NCBI GenBank assembly: GCA_964641895.1
Contig: CAZXLA010000124.1
Span: forward strand, 1-11,327
Direction: 5' to 3'
From: UBA2421 sp964641895
GTDB taxonomy: Bacteria; Planctomycetota; Phycisphaerae; Tepidisphaerales; Tepidisphaeraceae
DNA length: 11,327 bases
The notes beneath the pieces are model-generated. The model worked only from the letters and a program-made list of their open reading frames with translations. It did no database searches and had not been told where the DNA came from. The translations under genes and the position numbers were made by a program. This document shows, one piece after another, positions 1-5,944 of this stretch (positions are counted from its first letter, which is position 1; each line of letters opens with the position of its first letter).

Positions 1-205
1 TGAAGGGTTTTCCTGCGGCGCGCAGGCGGTCGGCGAAGACCTTGATGGTGGGATTAAACCGCATCGCGCTGAGCGTGGCCATGTACAGCGTCGCGCGGAC
101 GCGAGGTCGGCCGCCGAAGATGCTGCGTTTCCCGCGCAGGGTTCCGCCGTCGCGGTTGATCGCGGCCACTCCGACGAGCGCGGCGATGTGTTCGCGGTTG
201 AGCAA
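1..205 (-). pseudogene. IS110-family transposase, C-terminal remnant
   Basis: The minus strand encodes about 68 residues with the signature of the C-terminal Transposase_20 (IS116/IS110/IS902) domain. It begins near LLNREHIAALVGVA, continues with INRDGGTLRGKRSIFGGR and RVRATLYMATL, then RFNPTIKVFADRLRAAGKP, and runs off the left edge still in frame. IS110 transposases are usually 300-400 aa with an N-terminal DEDD catalytic domain. Here that domain and everything else upstream of the conserved IAALVGVA segment is absent, because the homology stops abruptly near position 205. Beyond it the frame stays open by chance through a purine-rich stretch (gcaaagaaa twice) without IS110 character. It is therefore a 5'-truncated, inactive relic. 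Whether its 3' end is intact cannot be seen. Confidence 0.85.
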
Positions 206-435
206 AGAAAGCAAAGAAAACGGGTCAGGTCCGACTTTTATTGACAACCATTTCCAAGCCACGGCAGGCTCGCCGCATCTACGCCCACCCGGCGAAGGAA
301 GGGAAGAACCAGTTACCGTACTTCGCAACAATCCGACTTCCTTCGACGGGTGGGTTCCTCGCGAGTACGCTCCGGAATGAAAACAAAGGGACTTTACGCT
401 TTGCGTTCACCTTCGCGTCCGTCTCGGCTTCGCGG
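206..435. other. Non-coding stretch between the IS110 remnant and the deiodinase-like gene
   Basis: No convincing gene is present. The stretch starts with a duplicated gcaaagaaa and the motif GGGTCAGGTCCGACTTTT at 222-239, which looks like debris adjoining the transposase break. It continues with the long inverted repeat listed separately, and ends with a sequence immediately downstream of the stop codon of the minus-strand gene at 436. Open frames across it have no recognisable protein character. Confidence 0.5.
284..354. repeat. Inverted repeat, 18-bp arms, 35-nt loop
   Basis: Arm 284-301 (cccacccggcgaaggaag) is the reverse complement of 337-354 (cttccttcgacgggtggg) with one mismatch in 18. 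It lies about 80 nt beyond the stop codon of the minus-strand gene, so its transcript could fold as a 3' hairpin. No T-tract follows the hairpin on either strand, so it is not a canonical intrinsic terminator. It could instead be a dispersed palindromic repeat (REP/MITE-like), which fits its position beside a transposase relic. The copy number in the genome is unknown. Confidence 0.6.
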
Positions 436-1878
436 TTAACTCCGCAATTCATCCACCGCCCGGCGCAGGGCGTGCGGTTCGAACCAGTTTTGGAACAGCA
501 GAATTGTCCCGCCGCGGTCGAGCAGAACCGCGGCGTTGGGGCGGTTGTTGGCGGCGGTGAGGAAGGTATTGGGCATATCGTCGACGACGAGCGTCACGTC
601 CAGATCAAGCTGCTTTTTAGCCTTGTTTGCAGCGGCGAGGCGGTCTTCTTTGGATTGATGTGCTGCGACGCTGATGCCGGCGTCGCGGTTGCGCTCGATA
701 TCCCACTCGCCGGCGGGGTGGGCTTCGGCGACGTAGACGATGCATAAGTCGACCTTGCCTGCGAGCGTGCGTTTCATGTCACGCATATCAGGCACGCGAT
801 CGCGAAAAGCCGGCGACGTGTATGAGCCGGTGACGACGACAAGCGGGCGCGATTTAACGAGGGTGCGCAGCGCGATCGACTTTCCATTCAGATCAAGCAG
901 TTGAATCTCGGGAGCAAGCTCGCCGATGCGGGTGAGCGATCCGGCTAAAACGGCAAGGCCCGCGGCGTCGGCCGCGGGCTTGGTGTTGGAACGGGTACTG
1001 GGCGCCGTGGTTGGCGGCGAAGCGCCGGGCTGGGGCTTGGCGTTTTGGTCTTGCATGTCCGGGCGATCGCGACGGTTTGGCCGTTCGCCGGATTTGGCGC
1101 CGGGCTGACCCTTATCGGCTTCGGCCTGCATGAGTTCTCGCATCTTCTGCCGCTGTTCCTGATCGAGCGTCTGGCCGATTTCTTTGCGGGCGTTCACGAA
1201 TGCTTCGCGGGCTTCGGTGCGGGCGGCTTCAACATCGCCGTTGGCATTGGCGCGGATGTCTTGGAGCTTGGCCTTGAGATCGGTGATGACTTTGTCGGCC
1301 TGGGTCTTCTGTTCGGCCGAGAGATTGAGCTGTGCGATGGCCGTTTCCATGCGTTCGATCATCTGCACGCCGGGCTGTTGGCCTTGCTGGCGCGGGCGGC
1401 GATTTTGATCGGGTGATTGCGCCTGGCCGGCATTTGGATCGGTGTTGGGGTCGGCGTTGCGCTGGGCGTGGCGCTCCTTCCTTTGGGCGGCGGCGGCGTC
1501 GAGCTTCTCGGTGAACACCGCTTTTTGCTCGGCGGTCAGCTCGGCCTCGATGGCGGTGCGGGTTTCGGCCAGAAGCTCGCGAACTCGGCCGGCGCGGTCG
1601 CGCGGGTCCATGTCCTGGGTTTGCTCGGCAAGCTCGCGCATTTGGGCGGGCACGGCATTGATGATGGCATCAACCTTAGTTTGCTGCTCGGCAGAAAGGC
1701 TCAGTTCGCTGGTGACCTGTTGCATTCCTTGAACCAGTCGGCCGCCGCCGGATTTGTCGGGACGAGAGCCGGCGGCGGCGTCCTTGCGGCGCTCGCCGGG
1801 GCCGGCAAGTGCCAGCGGCGCAAGCAGCAAAGTAAGGCATAACACGTGCAACATTGGAACTTGAACAAGGGGTTTCAT
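436..1878 (-). CDS. Secreted LTxxQ-like helical repeat / deiodinase-like thioredoxin-fold fusion protein
   Basis: This is a 480-aa protein. Residues 1-25 form a signal peptide (MKPL start, hydrophobic LCLTLLLAPLALA, likely cleavage after ALA), so it should be exported. Residues 47-131 and 171-252 are two alpha-helical repeats alignable to each other (SLSAEQQTKVDAI / NLSAEQKTQADKV; LTAEQKAVF / LDQEQRQKM), resembling LTxxQ (CpxP/Spy-like) segments. A Pro/Gln/Asp-rich linker follows (253-306). Residues 310-480 resemble the T4_deiodinase family: LVVVTGSYTSPAF (346-358), CIVYVAEAHPAGEW (379-392) and AAHQSKEDRLAAA (405-417) match vertebrate GSCTUPPF, IYIEEAHPSDGW and QHRSLEDRVSAA. The position of the catalytic Sec/Cys is Ser355 (codon tcg at 814-816), so classic selenol or thiol chemistry is not possible there. 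Cys379 is the only Cys in this domain. Start ATG has CGGAG about 10 nt upstream. The substrate is unknown; iodothyronine activity should not be assumed. The domain assignment is from remembered motifs. Confidence 0.85.
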   Translation of the reverse strand: MKPLVQVPMLHVLCLTLLLAPLALAGPGERRKDAAAGSRPDKSGGGRLVQGMQQVTSELSLSAEQQTKVDAIINAVPAQMRELAEQTQDMDPRDRAGRVRELLAETRTAIEAELTAEQKAVFTEKLDAAAAQRKERHAQRNADPNTDPNAGQAQSPDQNRRPRQQGQQPGVQMIERMETAIAQLNLSAEQKTQADKVITDLKAKLQDIRANANGDVEAARTEAREAFVNARKEIGQTLDQEQRQKMRELMQAEADKGQPGAKSGERPNRRDRPDMQDQNAKPQPGASPPTTAPSTRSNTKPAADAAGLAVLAGSLTRIGELAPEIQLLDLNGKSIALRTLVKSRPLVVVTGSYTSPAFRDRVPDMRDMKRTLAGKVDLCIVYVAEAHPAGEWDIERNRDAGISVAAHQSKEDRLAAANKAKKQLDLDVTLVVDDMPNTFLTAANNRPNAAVLLDRGGTILLFQNWFEPHALRRAVDELRS

Positions 1879-1986
1879 GGTTTATTGACTCCGTTGAATG
1901 TCTATTGTTTTCTTACTGACCGTTCATGAGTTAGAACGTCCGTCGCCTGAGAATATTCCCGCGATTGTGGCCAGCCCGGCTGTGGT

Positions 1987-2016
1987 TTGACGGTAAACCG
2001 CGCCGGCGGCTATTCT
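1987..2016 (+). promoter_or_regulatory. Putative sigma70-type promoter for the beta-propeller gene
   Basis: TTGACG at 1987-1992 (5 of 6 to TTGACA) and TATTCT at 2011-2016 (4 of 6 to TATAAT) are separated by 18 nt. A start near 2023 would leave a leader of about 50 nt before the GTG at 2074. The same TATTCT hexamer also occurs on the minus strand at 1955-1950 toward the divergent gene, but no -35 was found for it. Recognition is by eye only. Confidence 0.4.
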
Positions 2017-2073
2017 TAGCGGCCCGCATGCGAGCGGCCGGACACCAATGTATTGAGCACCGTAGGAGTACCC

Positions 2074-3261
2074 GTGAAAATCAAGACTTCCCTGAAGTTG
2101 TCGCTGGCGGCATTGATGTTATCGGCACTTGTGCCGCTGGGCTGCACGCGCACGCGCGAGGCCGGCCCGATGATCGAAGTGCCCGCCGGCACATTCGTTC
2201 AGGGGTGGCAGGCAGATTTGGATTTGCGCCGCAACCCGGTCACGGGTCTAAACGTTGTTGGCGATCAACTGCTGGTGAGCACCCGCAACAACTTGGTTTA
2301 CGCGCTGAGCGTCGACGGCGGGGCGATCAAGTGGTCGTCGCAGGTTCTCGCGCCGGATCGCACGCTGGGCACACCGGCGTTGGTGGGCGATAAAATCGTC
2401 TTCCCGACGTCCAATGAATTAATTGTTTACAACAAAATGGGCCGGCGCGAAAAGGAGATCGAGCTGAACCGTTCGGTTCGCAGCGCGATCACCGGCGAGG
2501 GCGACTTCGTTTACCTGGGCGTTGATTACGGTTCGCAAGGCCGGCTCAGCCGGGTGTCGCTCACCGCGCCCTACGTGCCGGTGCGGTGGGAACTCATGAC
2601 GCGCGGCGCGGTGAGCTCGGCACCGGCGGTGTTTCAGAATGTGATTTATGTGGCAAGTGAAGACGGCAACGTATATGCGGTGACCGACGAACGCCTGGCG
2701 ATCTGGCCGCTGCCCGGCAACGTGTTTTCCACCGGAAGCCCGATTCGCGCTGATTTGAAGGTGGACGACACCGGCTTATACGTCTCGGGCACCGACAGTA
2801 AACTGTACGCGCTCGACCGCGTGACCGGCAAGATTCGCTGGCAATACTTTGCCGGCACGCCGTTGCGATCGGCGCCGACGCTGACGAGCGATTCGGTTTA
2901 CCAGTACGTTCGCGGCCGCGGGGTGGTGGCGCTGGATAAGCTCACGGGCGCGCACGACCGCGAACCGCGCTGGACGGCGGAATACGCCACCGCGTTCATC
3001 GCCGCCGACGCCCAGCATGTTTTTCTGCGCGGGAATGACAACGCGATCGTCGCGGTCGACAAGGCCACCGGGTCCGCGGCGTTTAAGAGTCAACGCGACG
3101 ACCTGACATTTACCGCCGGCGGAACCGGCACGGTCTTCGCGGCGACCACAGACGGAGTGATCATCAGCGTAAAACCCGTAAAATCCGGCGGGGTGGTGGG
3201 GCAGGTTGTGCTAGTGCCGGCGGGCGCGGCCTCGGATTTTTCGCTTCGAATCGGCGGATGA
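2074..3261 (+). CDS. PQQ-type beta-propeller repeat lipoprotein (BamB-like fold)
   Basis: This is a 395-aa protein read from GTG at 2074. That start is chosen because AGGAG (2064-2068) sits 5 nt upstream and because it opens directly on a signal peptide, MKIKTSLKLSLAALMLSAL. An in-frame TTG at 2053 lacks these features. The signal ends in VPLGC with Cys24 as the probable lipidated residue. Pro rather than Leu at -3 makes the lipobox atypical, so a lipid anchor is likely but not certain. The rest is built of PQQ/WD-like blade repeats, for example NLVYALSVDGGAIKW, KLYALDRVTGKIRWQY, GVVALDKLTGA and AIVAVDKATGSAAF, alternating with APxxxxxxVY strands. This is the fold of BamB and of quinoprotein-dehydrogenase-like scaffolds. 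No catalytic PQQ-dehydrogenase residues were recognised, so a structural or protein-binding role in the envelope is more likely. A BamB role in outer-membrane protein assembly is possible but unsupported by neighbours. The next gene follows after 18 nt. Confidence 0.85.
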   Translation: MKIKTSLKLSLAALMLSALVPLGCTRTREAGPMIEVPAGTFVQGWQADLDLRRNPVTGLNVVGDQLLVSTRNNLVYALSVDGGAIKWSSQVLAPDRTLGTPALVGDKIVFPTSNELIVYNKMGRREKEIELNRSVRSAITGEGDFVYLGVDYGSQGRLSRVSLTAPYVPVRWELMTRGAVSSAPAVFQNVIYVASEDGNVYAVTDERLAIWPLPGNVFSTGSPIRADLKVDDTGLYVSGTDSKLYALDRVTGKIRWQYFAGTPLRSAPTLTSDSVYQYVRGRGVVALDKLTGAHDREPRWTAEYATAFIAADAQHVFLRGNDNAIVAVDKATGSAAFKSQRDDLTFTAGGTGTVFAATTDGVIISVKPVKSGGVVGQVVLVPAGAASDFSLRIGG

Positions 3262-3266
3262 ATTGC

Positions 3267-3272
3267 TATAGT
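3267..3272 (+). promoter_or_regulatory. Possible -10 element (TATAGT) for a leaderless start
   Basis: TATAGT (5 of 6 to TATAAT) ends 7 nt before the ATG at 3280, which is the spacing expected when transcription starts at the A of the start codon. No Shine-Dalgarno sequence precedes that ATG, and no good -35 was found. The idea of a leaderless transcript rests only on this spacing. Confidence 0.25.
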
Positions 3273-3279
3273 GCACACC

Positions 3280-3525
3280 ATGCCCGTGACCCCGCAAAAA
3301 CGTCCTACGATGCGATTCCCGGTGCCGAAGCAGCGCCGGATGGATCACCTTATTCAATCGAGCAAGCGCCGTTCGCTTTCCCCGACAGAGTTGAAGGAAC
3401 TTGACAAGCTGCTCGATGACGTCTTTGTTTGCACCCTCAAATTGTTGGAAAGCCGCCGTGGTCCCATGGCTGCGGCGGCGCGCAATCCGCCACCGCGTCG
3501 CCGACGCGCGGCAAGTGCGGCGTAA
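3280..3525 (+). CDS. Small basic protein upstream of an HNH nuclease; possible partner
   Basis: This is an 81-aa protein from ATG 3280; an in-frame GTG at 3271 would add three residues. It has a basic N-terminus (KRPTMRFPVPKQRRMDHL), a central predicted helix pair, IQSSKRRSLSPTELKELDKL then LDDVFVCTLKLLES, and a low-complexity Ala/Pro/Arg tail (PPPRRRRAASAA). The motif of the form hydrophobic-x(n)-LSPTELKELDKLLDD resembles small proteins I recall next to CEYC-type HNH nucleases in planctomycetes and cyanobacteria, where the small gene precedes the nuclease. That is a memory-based analogy, not a demonstrated relationship. The HNH gene starts 55 nt downstream in the same direction. No enzymatic motif is visible. 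The role could be an antidote or accessory subunit, or unrelated. Coding is supported by the sensible mid-section and by position, not by a domain hit. Confidence 0.55.
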   Translation: MPVTPQKRPTMRFPVPKQRRMDHLIQSSKRRSLSPTELKELDKLLDDVFVCTLKLLESRRGPMAAAARNPPPRRRRAASAA

Positions 3526-3580
3526 CGATCCTTGTCATCAGACATTGCAATGAAGTGACCGTGCAACGAGTGACGGTGAA

Positions 3581-3997
3581 ATGAAGCGAAAGTTTGTGGC
3601 AGCCGTCCGCGTCAGAGCACGCAATCGCTGCGAATACTGCCAGTATCCGCAGATTGATTGCGGTGCCACGTTTCACTGTGACCATTGCATTCCTGAATCG
3701 CAGGGTGGGCCGACAACTTTTGATAACCTAGGTTGGTCGTGCCCGCACTGTAATGGCAGCAAGCTCGCGTACACCCACGATCTCGACCCAACCACCAAAA
3801 CGGCCGTGCGGTTGTTCAATCCACGGGGCGATTCGTGGGACGACCATTTTGCGTGGTCGCCGGACGGCGCTCGAATTATTGGCCTCACGCCGACCGGTCG
3901 CGCGACGGTCCGTCGTTTGAAAATCAATGACCCCCGGTGGCCAAGAATTCGCGCAACGCTGTTGGCTCAGGGCGCCCATCCCATGTTGAAACCTTGA
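3581..3997 (+). CDS. HNH endonuclease, CEYC-type
   Basis: This is a 138-aa protein with the features of the HNH nuclease superfamily. CEYC (Cys17, Cys20) and CPHC (Cys54, Cys57) are the two zinc-knuckle pairs. HCDHCIP (His32, Asp34, His35) holds the metal-binding Asp-His, followed by GGPTTFDNLGWSC with Asn49, then CNGSK (Asn58, Lys61). The C-terminal half, FNPRGDSWDDHF, then RIIGLTPTGRATVRRL, is the usual tail of this short family. The protein is full length and expected to act in the cytoplasm on nucleic acid. The Shine-Dalgarno sequence is weak (ACGGTGA at 3571-3577). It lies 55 nt after the small basic protein and 31 nt before purH, so it may be part of the same transcript. Such nucleases occur as defence components, mobile-element genes or solitary genes of unknown role. 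No partner that settles this is visible besides the small upstream protein. Confidence 0.85.
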   Translation: MKRKFVAAVRVRARNRCEYCQYPQIDCGATFHCDHCIPESQGGPTTFDNLGWSCPHCNGSKLAYTHDLDPTTKTAVRLFNPRGDSWDDHFAWSPDGARIIGLTPTGRATVRRLKINDPRWPRIRATLLAQGAHPMLKP

Positions 3998-4028
3998 CCC
4001 CACACCGCTTCGATGCACACTGCCGCTC

Positions 4029-5690
4029 ATGCAAGATCTAGTCCCCATCCGCCGCGCACTCCTGAGCGTTTCTGCCAAAACCGGATTGGTCGATTTCGCC
4101 ACAGCGCTGCACAAAGAGTTCGGCGTCGAACTCATCAGCACTGGCGGAACGGCGCGCACGCTGCGCGACGCCGGGCTGCCGGTGAAAGATGTCAGCGAAC
4201 TCACCGGCTTCCCAGAGATGATGGACGGCCGAGTGAAAACCCTCCACCCTGCGGTGCACGGAGGTTTGCTCGCACGGCGTGATAACCCCGAACATGTCGC
4301 CGCGATGCAGAAGCATGGTATTCAGCCGATCGATCTGGTGTGCGTCAATCTCTACCCGTTTGCGCAAACCGTTGCCACGCCGAATGTGTCGTTCGAAGAA
4401 GCGATCGAGAATATCGACATCGGCGGCCCGAGCATGATCCGGTCGGCGGCGAAGAATCATCGGTTTGTGCTGGTCGTCACGTCACCCGATCGCTACGAAA
4501 AAGTGCTGGGCGATTTGCGCGAGCATGACGGATCGTGCTGCGGCAAACATAGGTTAAAGCAGGCCCAGCGCGCGTTCGCACACACGGCGGAATATGATAA
4601 GGCGATCGCTTTATATCTTTCGCATTCAGTTGAACCACGAAGACACGAAGGGCACGAAGGAAGATCAAATCTGGAGTTGCCCGCAACAATCTCAATTCAA
4701 TTATCACAAAAACAATTGCTTCGTTACGGGGAGAACCCCCACCAGAAAGCCGGCTTGTACACCCAAGCCGAATCTGAGCGAAGCGATGATTCGGATCCGA
4801 TTGCCAATCAATCATCCATCGCGCATGCAAAACAATTACACGGCAAAGAACTTTCCTACATCAACCTGCTCGATGCCGACGCGGCATTAAATTGTGTCAC
4901 CGAGTTTCCCAACCCCAGCGCATGCATTGTGAAACACGCCACACCTTGCGGGGCAGGCGTCGGTTCGACGATCGGCGAAGCATTCGCTCGCGCCTATGAC
5001 GGAGATCCGGTGGCGGCGTTCGGTGGGATCGTGGCATTCAACCGCCCGGTCAACCGCGCGGCGGCGGAGTCGATGGTCGAAGGGCAGAAGTTTCTCGAGG
5101 TGATCGTCGCGCCGTCGTTCGACACCGATGCGCTGGAATTACTTAAGACGCGCTGGAAGAATGTCAGGCTGCTCTCGTGTAGCACGGGTATTCACCCCGT
5201 GTCGGCGGTCGATCATGGGTTGAAAACCCATGATACTCGGATAGTCCAATCTATTTCCGGCGGCTTCCTCGTGCAGGAGCGCGATACCATCGGCCTGAAC
5301 GAGCAAGATTGGAAAGTCGTCACCCAACGCTCGCCCACGACAGAAGAAATGGCTGATCTCAAACTCGCCTGGCTCATCTGCAAACACGTCAAGAGCAACG
5401 CCATCGTGATCGCCAGAAACGGCGCATCCGTCGGCATCGGCGGGGGACAGGTGGATCGCGTCGGCGCGGCCCGGATCGCGATCGAAAAAGCCGGAGGCAA
5501 GGCCCGGGGCGCCGTGGCGGCCAGCGACGCGTTCTTCCCCTTCGCCGACGGCCCGAATTTGCTGCTAAATGCCGGAGTAACCGCCATCATTCACCCCGGC
5601 GGCAGCGTACGAGACCAGGAAACCATCGACGCGGCCAACACCGCCGGCGCGGCGATGGTGTTTACGGGAATGAGGCATTTTCGACATTAG
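4029..5690 (+). CDS. purH: Bifunctional AICAR formyltransferase / IMP cyclohydrolase PurH
   Basis: This is a 553-aa cytosolic enzyme for the last two steps of de novo purine synthesis. Residues 1-190 are the MGS-like IMP cyclohydrolase: STGGTART (37-44), FPEMMDGRVKTLHPAVHGGL (61-80, Lys70), NLYPF (107-111) and IDIGGPSMIRSAAKN with Asp130 and Lys142. From residue 229 comes AICAR transformylase: RYGENPHQ (232-239), the catalytic pair Lys302-His303 in VKHATPCG, KSNAIV with Asn457, GIGGGQVDRVGAA, and the family C-terminus RHFRH. All key residues are present. PurH is usually about 510-530 aa; the extra length falls in two places, residues 202-211 (EPRRHEGHEG, in the inter-domain linker) and residues 384-407. 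Both coincide with repeat DNA listed separately. Start ATG has no clear Shine-Dalgarno, but LLSVSAKTGL starts 10 residues in, as expected for the family. It is probably the last gene of the run starting at 2074, ended by the terminator at 5819-5839. Confidence 0.97.
   Translation: MQDLVPIRRALLSVSAKTGLVDFATALHKEFGVELISTGGTARTLRDAGLPVKDVSELTGFPEMMDGRVKTLHPAVHGGLLARRDNPEHVAAMQKHGIQPIDLVCVNLYPFAQTVATPNVSFEEAIENIDIGGPSMIRSAAKNHRFVLVVTSPDRYEKVLGDLREHDGSCCGKHRLKQAQRAFAHTAEYDKAIALYLSHSVEPRRHEGHEGRSNLELPATISIQLSQKQLLRYGENPHQKAGLYTQAESERSDDSDPIANQSSIAHAKQLHGKELSYINLLDADAALNCVTEFPNPSACIVKHATPCGAGVGSTIGEAFARAYDGDPVAAFGGIVAFNRPVNRAAAESMVEGQKFLEVIVAPSFDTDALELLKTRWKNVRLLSCSTGIHPVSAVDHGLKTHDTRIVQSISGGFLVQERDTIGLNEQDWKVVTQRSPTTEEMADLKLAWLICKHVKSNAIVIARNGASVGIGGGQVDRVGAARIAIEKAGGKARGAVAASDAFFPFADGPNLLLNAGVTAIIHPGGSVRDQETIDAANTAGAAMVFTGMRHFRH
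4636..4659 (+). repeat. CACGAAG repeat inside purH
   Basis: The heptamer CACGAAG occurs three times, at 4636-4642, 4644-4650 and 4653-4659, at 8- and 9-nt spacing. It encodes RRHEGHEG in the linker between the two PurH domains. I recognise this short tandem motif as a common intergenic repeat in planctomycete-type genomes, which suggests that it was inserted or retained in frame. This is memory-based and should be checked by genome-wide copy count. Confidence 0.6.
5183..5234 (+). repeat. Double-hairpin palindromic element inside purH
   Basis: Two adjacent hairpins are present. The first is 5183-5188 CACGGG pairing with 5196-5201 CCCGTG (loop 7 nt). The second is 5212-5221 ATCATGGGTT pairing perfectly with 5225-5234 AACCCATGAT (loop 3 nt). 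They encode residues of about 385-402 in the transformylase domain (STGIHPVSAVDHGLKT), a stretch not found in PurH proteins I know. The reading frame is preserved. This looks like a palindromic repeat element carried within a gene. Confidence 0.65.
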
Positions 5691-5711
5691 TGTCGAGCAG
5701 GAAGTAAGCGA

Positions 5712-5720
5712 TGGTACAAT
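5712..5720 (+). promoter_or_regulatory. Extended -10 promoter-like element
   Basis: TGGTACAAT matches an extended -10 (TG, one base, TACAAT; 5 of 6 to TATAAT). A start near 5727 would follow. A -35 is not convincing (TGTCGA at 5691 with 18-nt spacing), though extended -10 promoters often have poor -35 sequences. Confidence 0.35.
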
Positions 5721-5726
5721 GATTTT

Positions 5727-5842
5727 GAAAATAACCGAGGTGCGTTATGAACGCCTCAATCATGTTTTCAGCGTTCGGGTGGGGGCTTTGTTCACGCGGT
5801 TCGTCCGATAACCTCCGCCGGTTGTTCCAACCGTTTTTTCTT
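5727..5842 (+). ncRNA. Candidate small RNA (about 115 nt) between purH and the FHA gene
   Basis: The interval runs from the predicted start after TGGTACAAT to the U-tract of the terminator. It contains a small hairpin, GCGTT (5742-5746), loop ATG, AACGC (5750-5754), extended by gag/ctc, and ends with the terminator stem. No Rfam family was recognised. A 45-codon frame (5747-5884) overlaps the region, with its AUG in the loop of that hairpin and GAGG 6 nt upstream, but it runs through the terminator. The purH transcript may simply end here instead, so this is a candidate only. Confidence 0.25.
5819..5839 (+). terminator. Rho-independent terminator downstream of purH
   Basis: CGGTTG (5819-5824) pairs with CAACCG (5828-5833) around a 3-nt loop (TTC), followed directly by six T residues (5834-5839). 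The stem is short but the tract is clean. It is the likely end of the purH transcript, about 130 nt after its stop codon, or of the candidate small RNA. It separates purH from the FHA gene. Confidence 0.7.
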
Positions 5843-5944
5843 CCGTCCAGTTCCGATACTCTGGTAAACTCCGACGTTCTGTAAGGTCTCGGCATTGCTC
5901 CGGGAATCATCCCTCTGCCGGTTGTGGCGTCTGTAAGGTTGTAA

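Noticed and set aside
222..239. GTCAGGTCCG resembling the conserved SRP RNA tetraloop region
   Set aside because: The essential GGAAGGAAGCAGC continuation and the long helix are absent; the match is short and coincidental.
1417..1842. Gly/Leu-rich plus-strand frame of 141 codons within the deiodinase-like gene
   Set aside because: It is the antisense of the helical repeat region; the minus frame has a signal peptide and motif support.
2053..2073. TTG start giving a seven-residue longer beta-propeller protein
   Set aside because: The GTG at 2074 has AGGAG at proper spacing and opens on a signal peptide; the extension would bury that signal.
3994..3999. TTGACC as a -35 for a promoter directly before purH
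   Set aside because: No -10 element is found at 16-18 nt; the sequence there is acactg. The hexamer also overlaps the end of the HNH gene.
5747..5884. 45-codon plus-strand frame beginning MNASIMFSAFGW with GAGG 6 nt upstream
   Set aside because: It runs through the rho-independent terminator at 5819-5839, shows no conserved features, and its start lies in a hairpin loop. Kept only as an alternative to the candidate small RNA.
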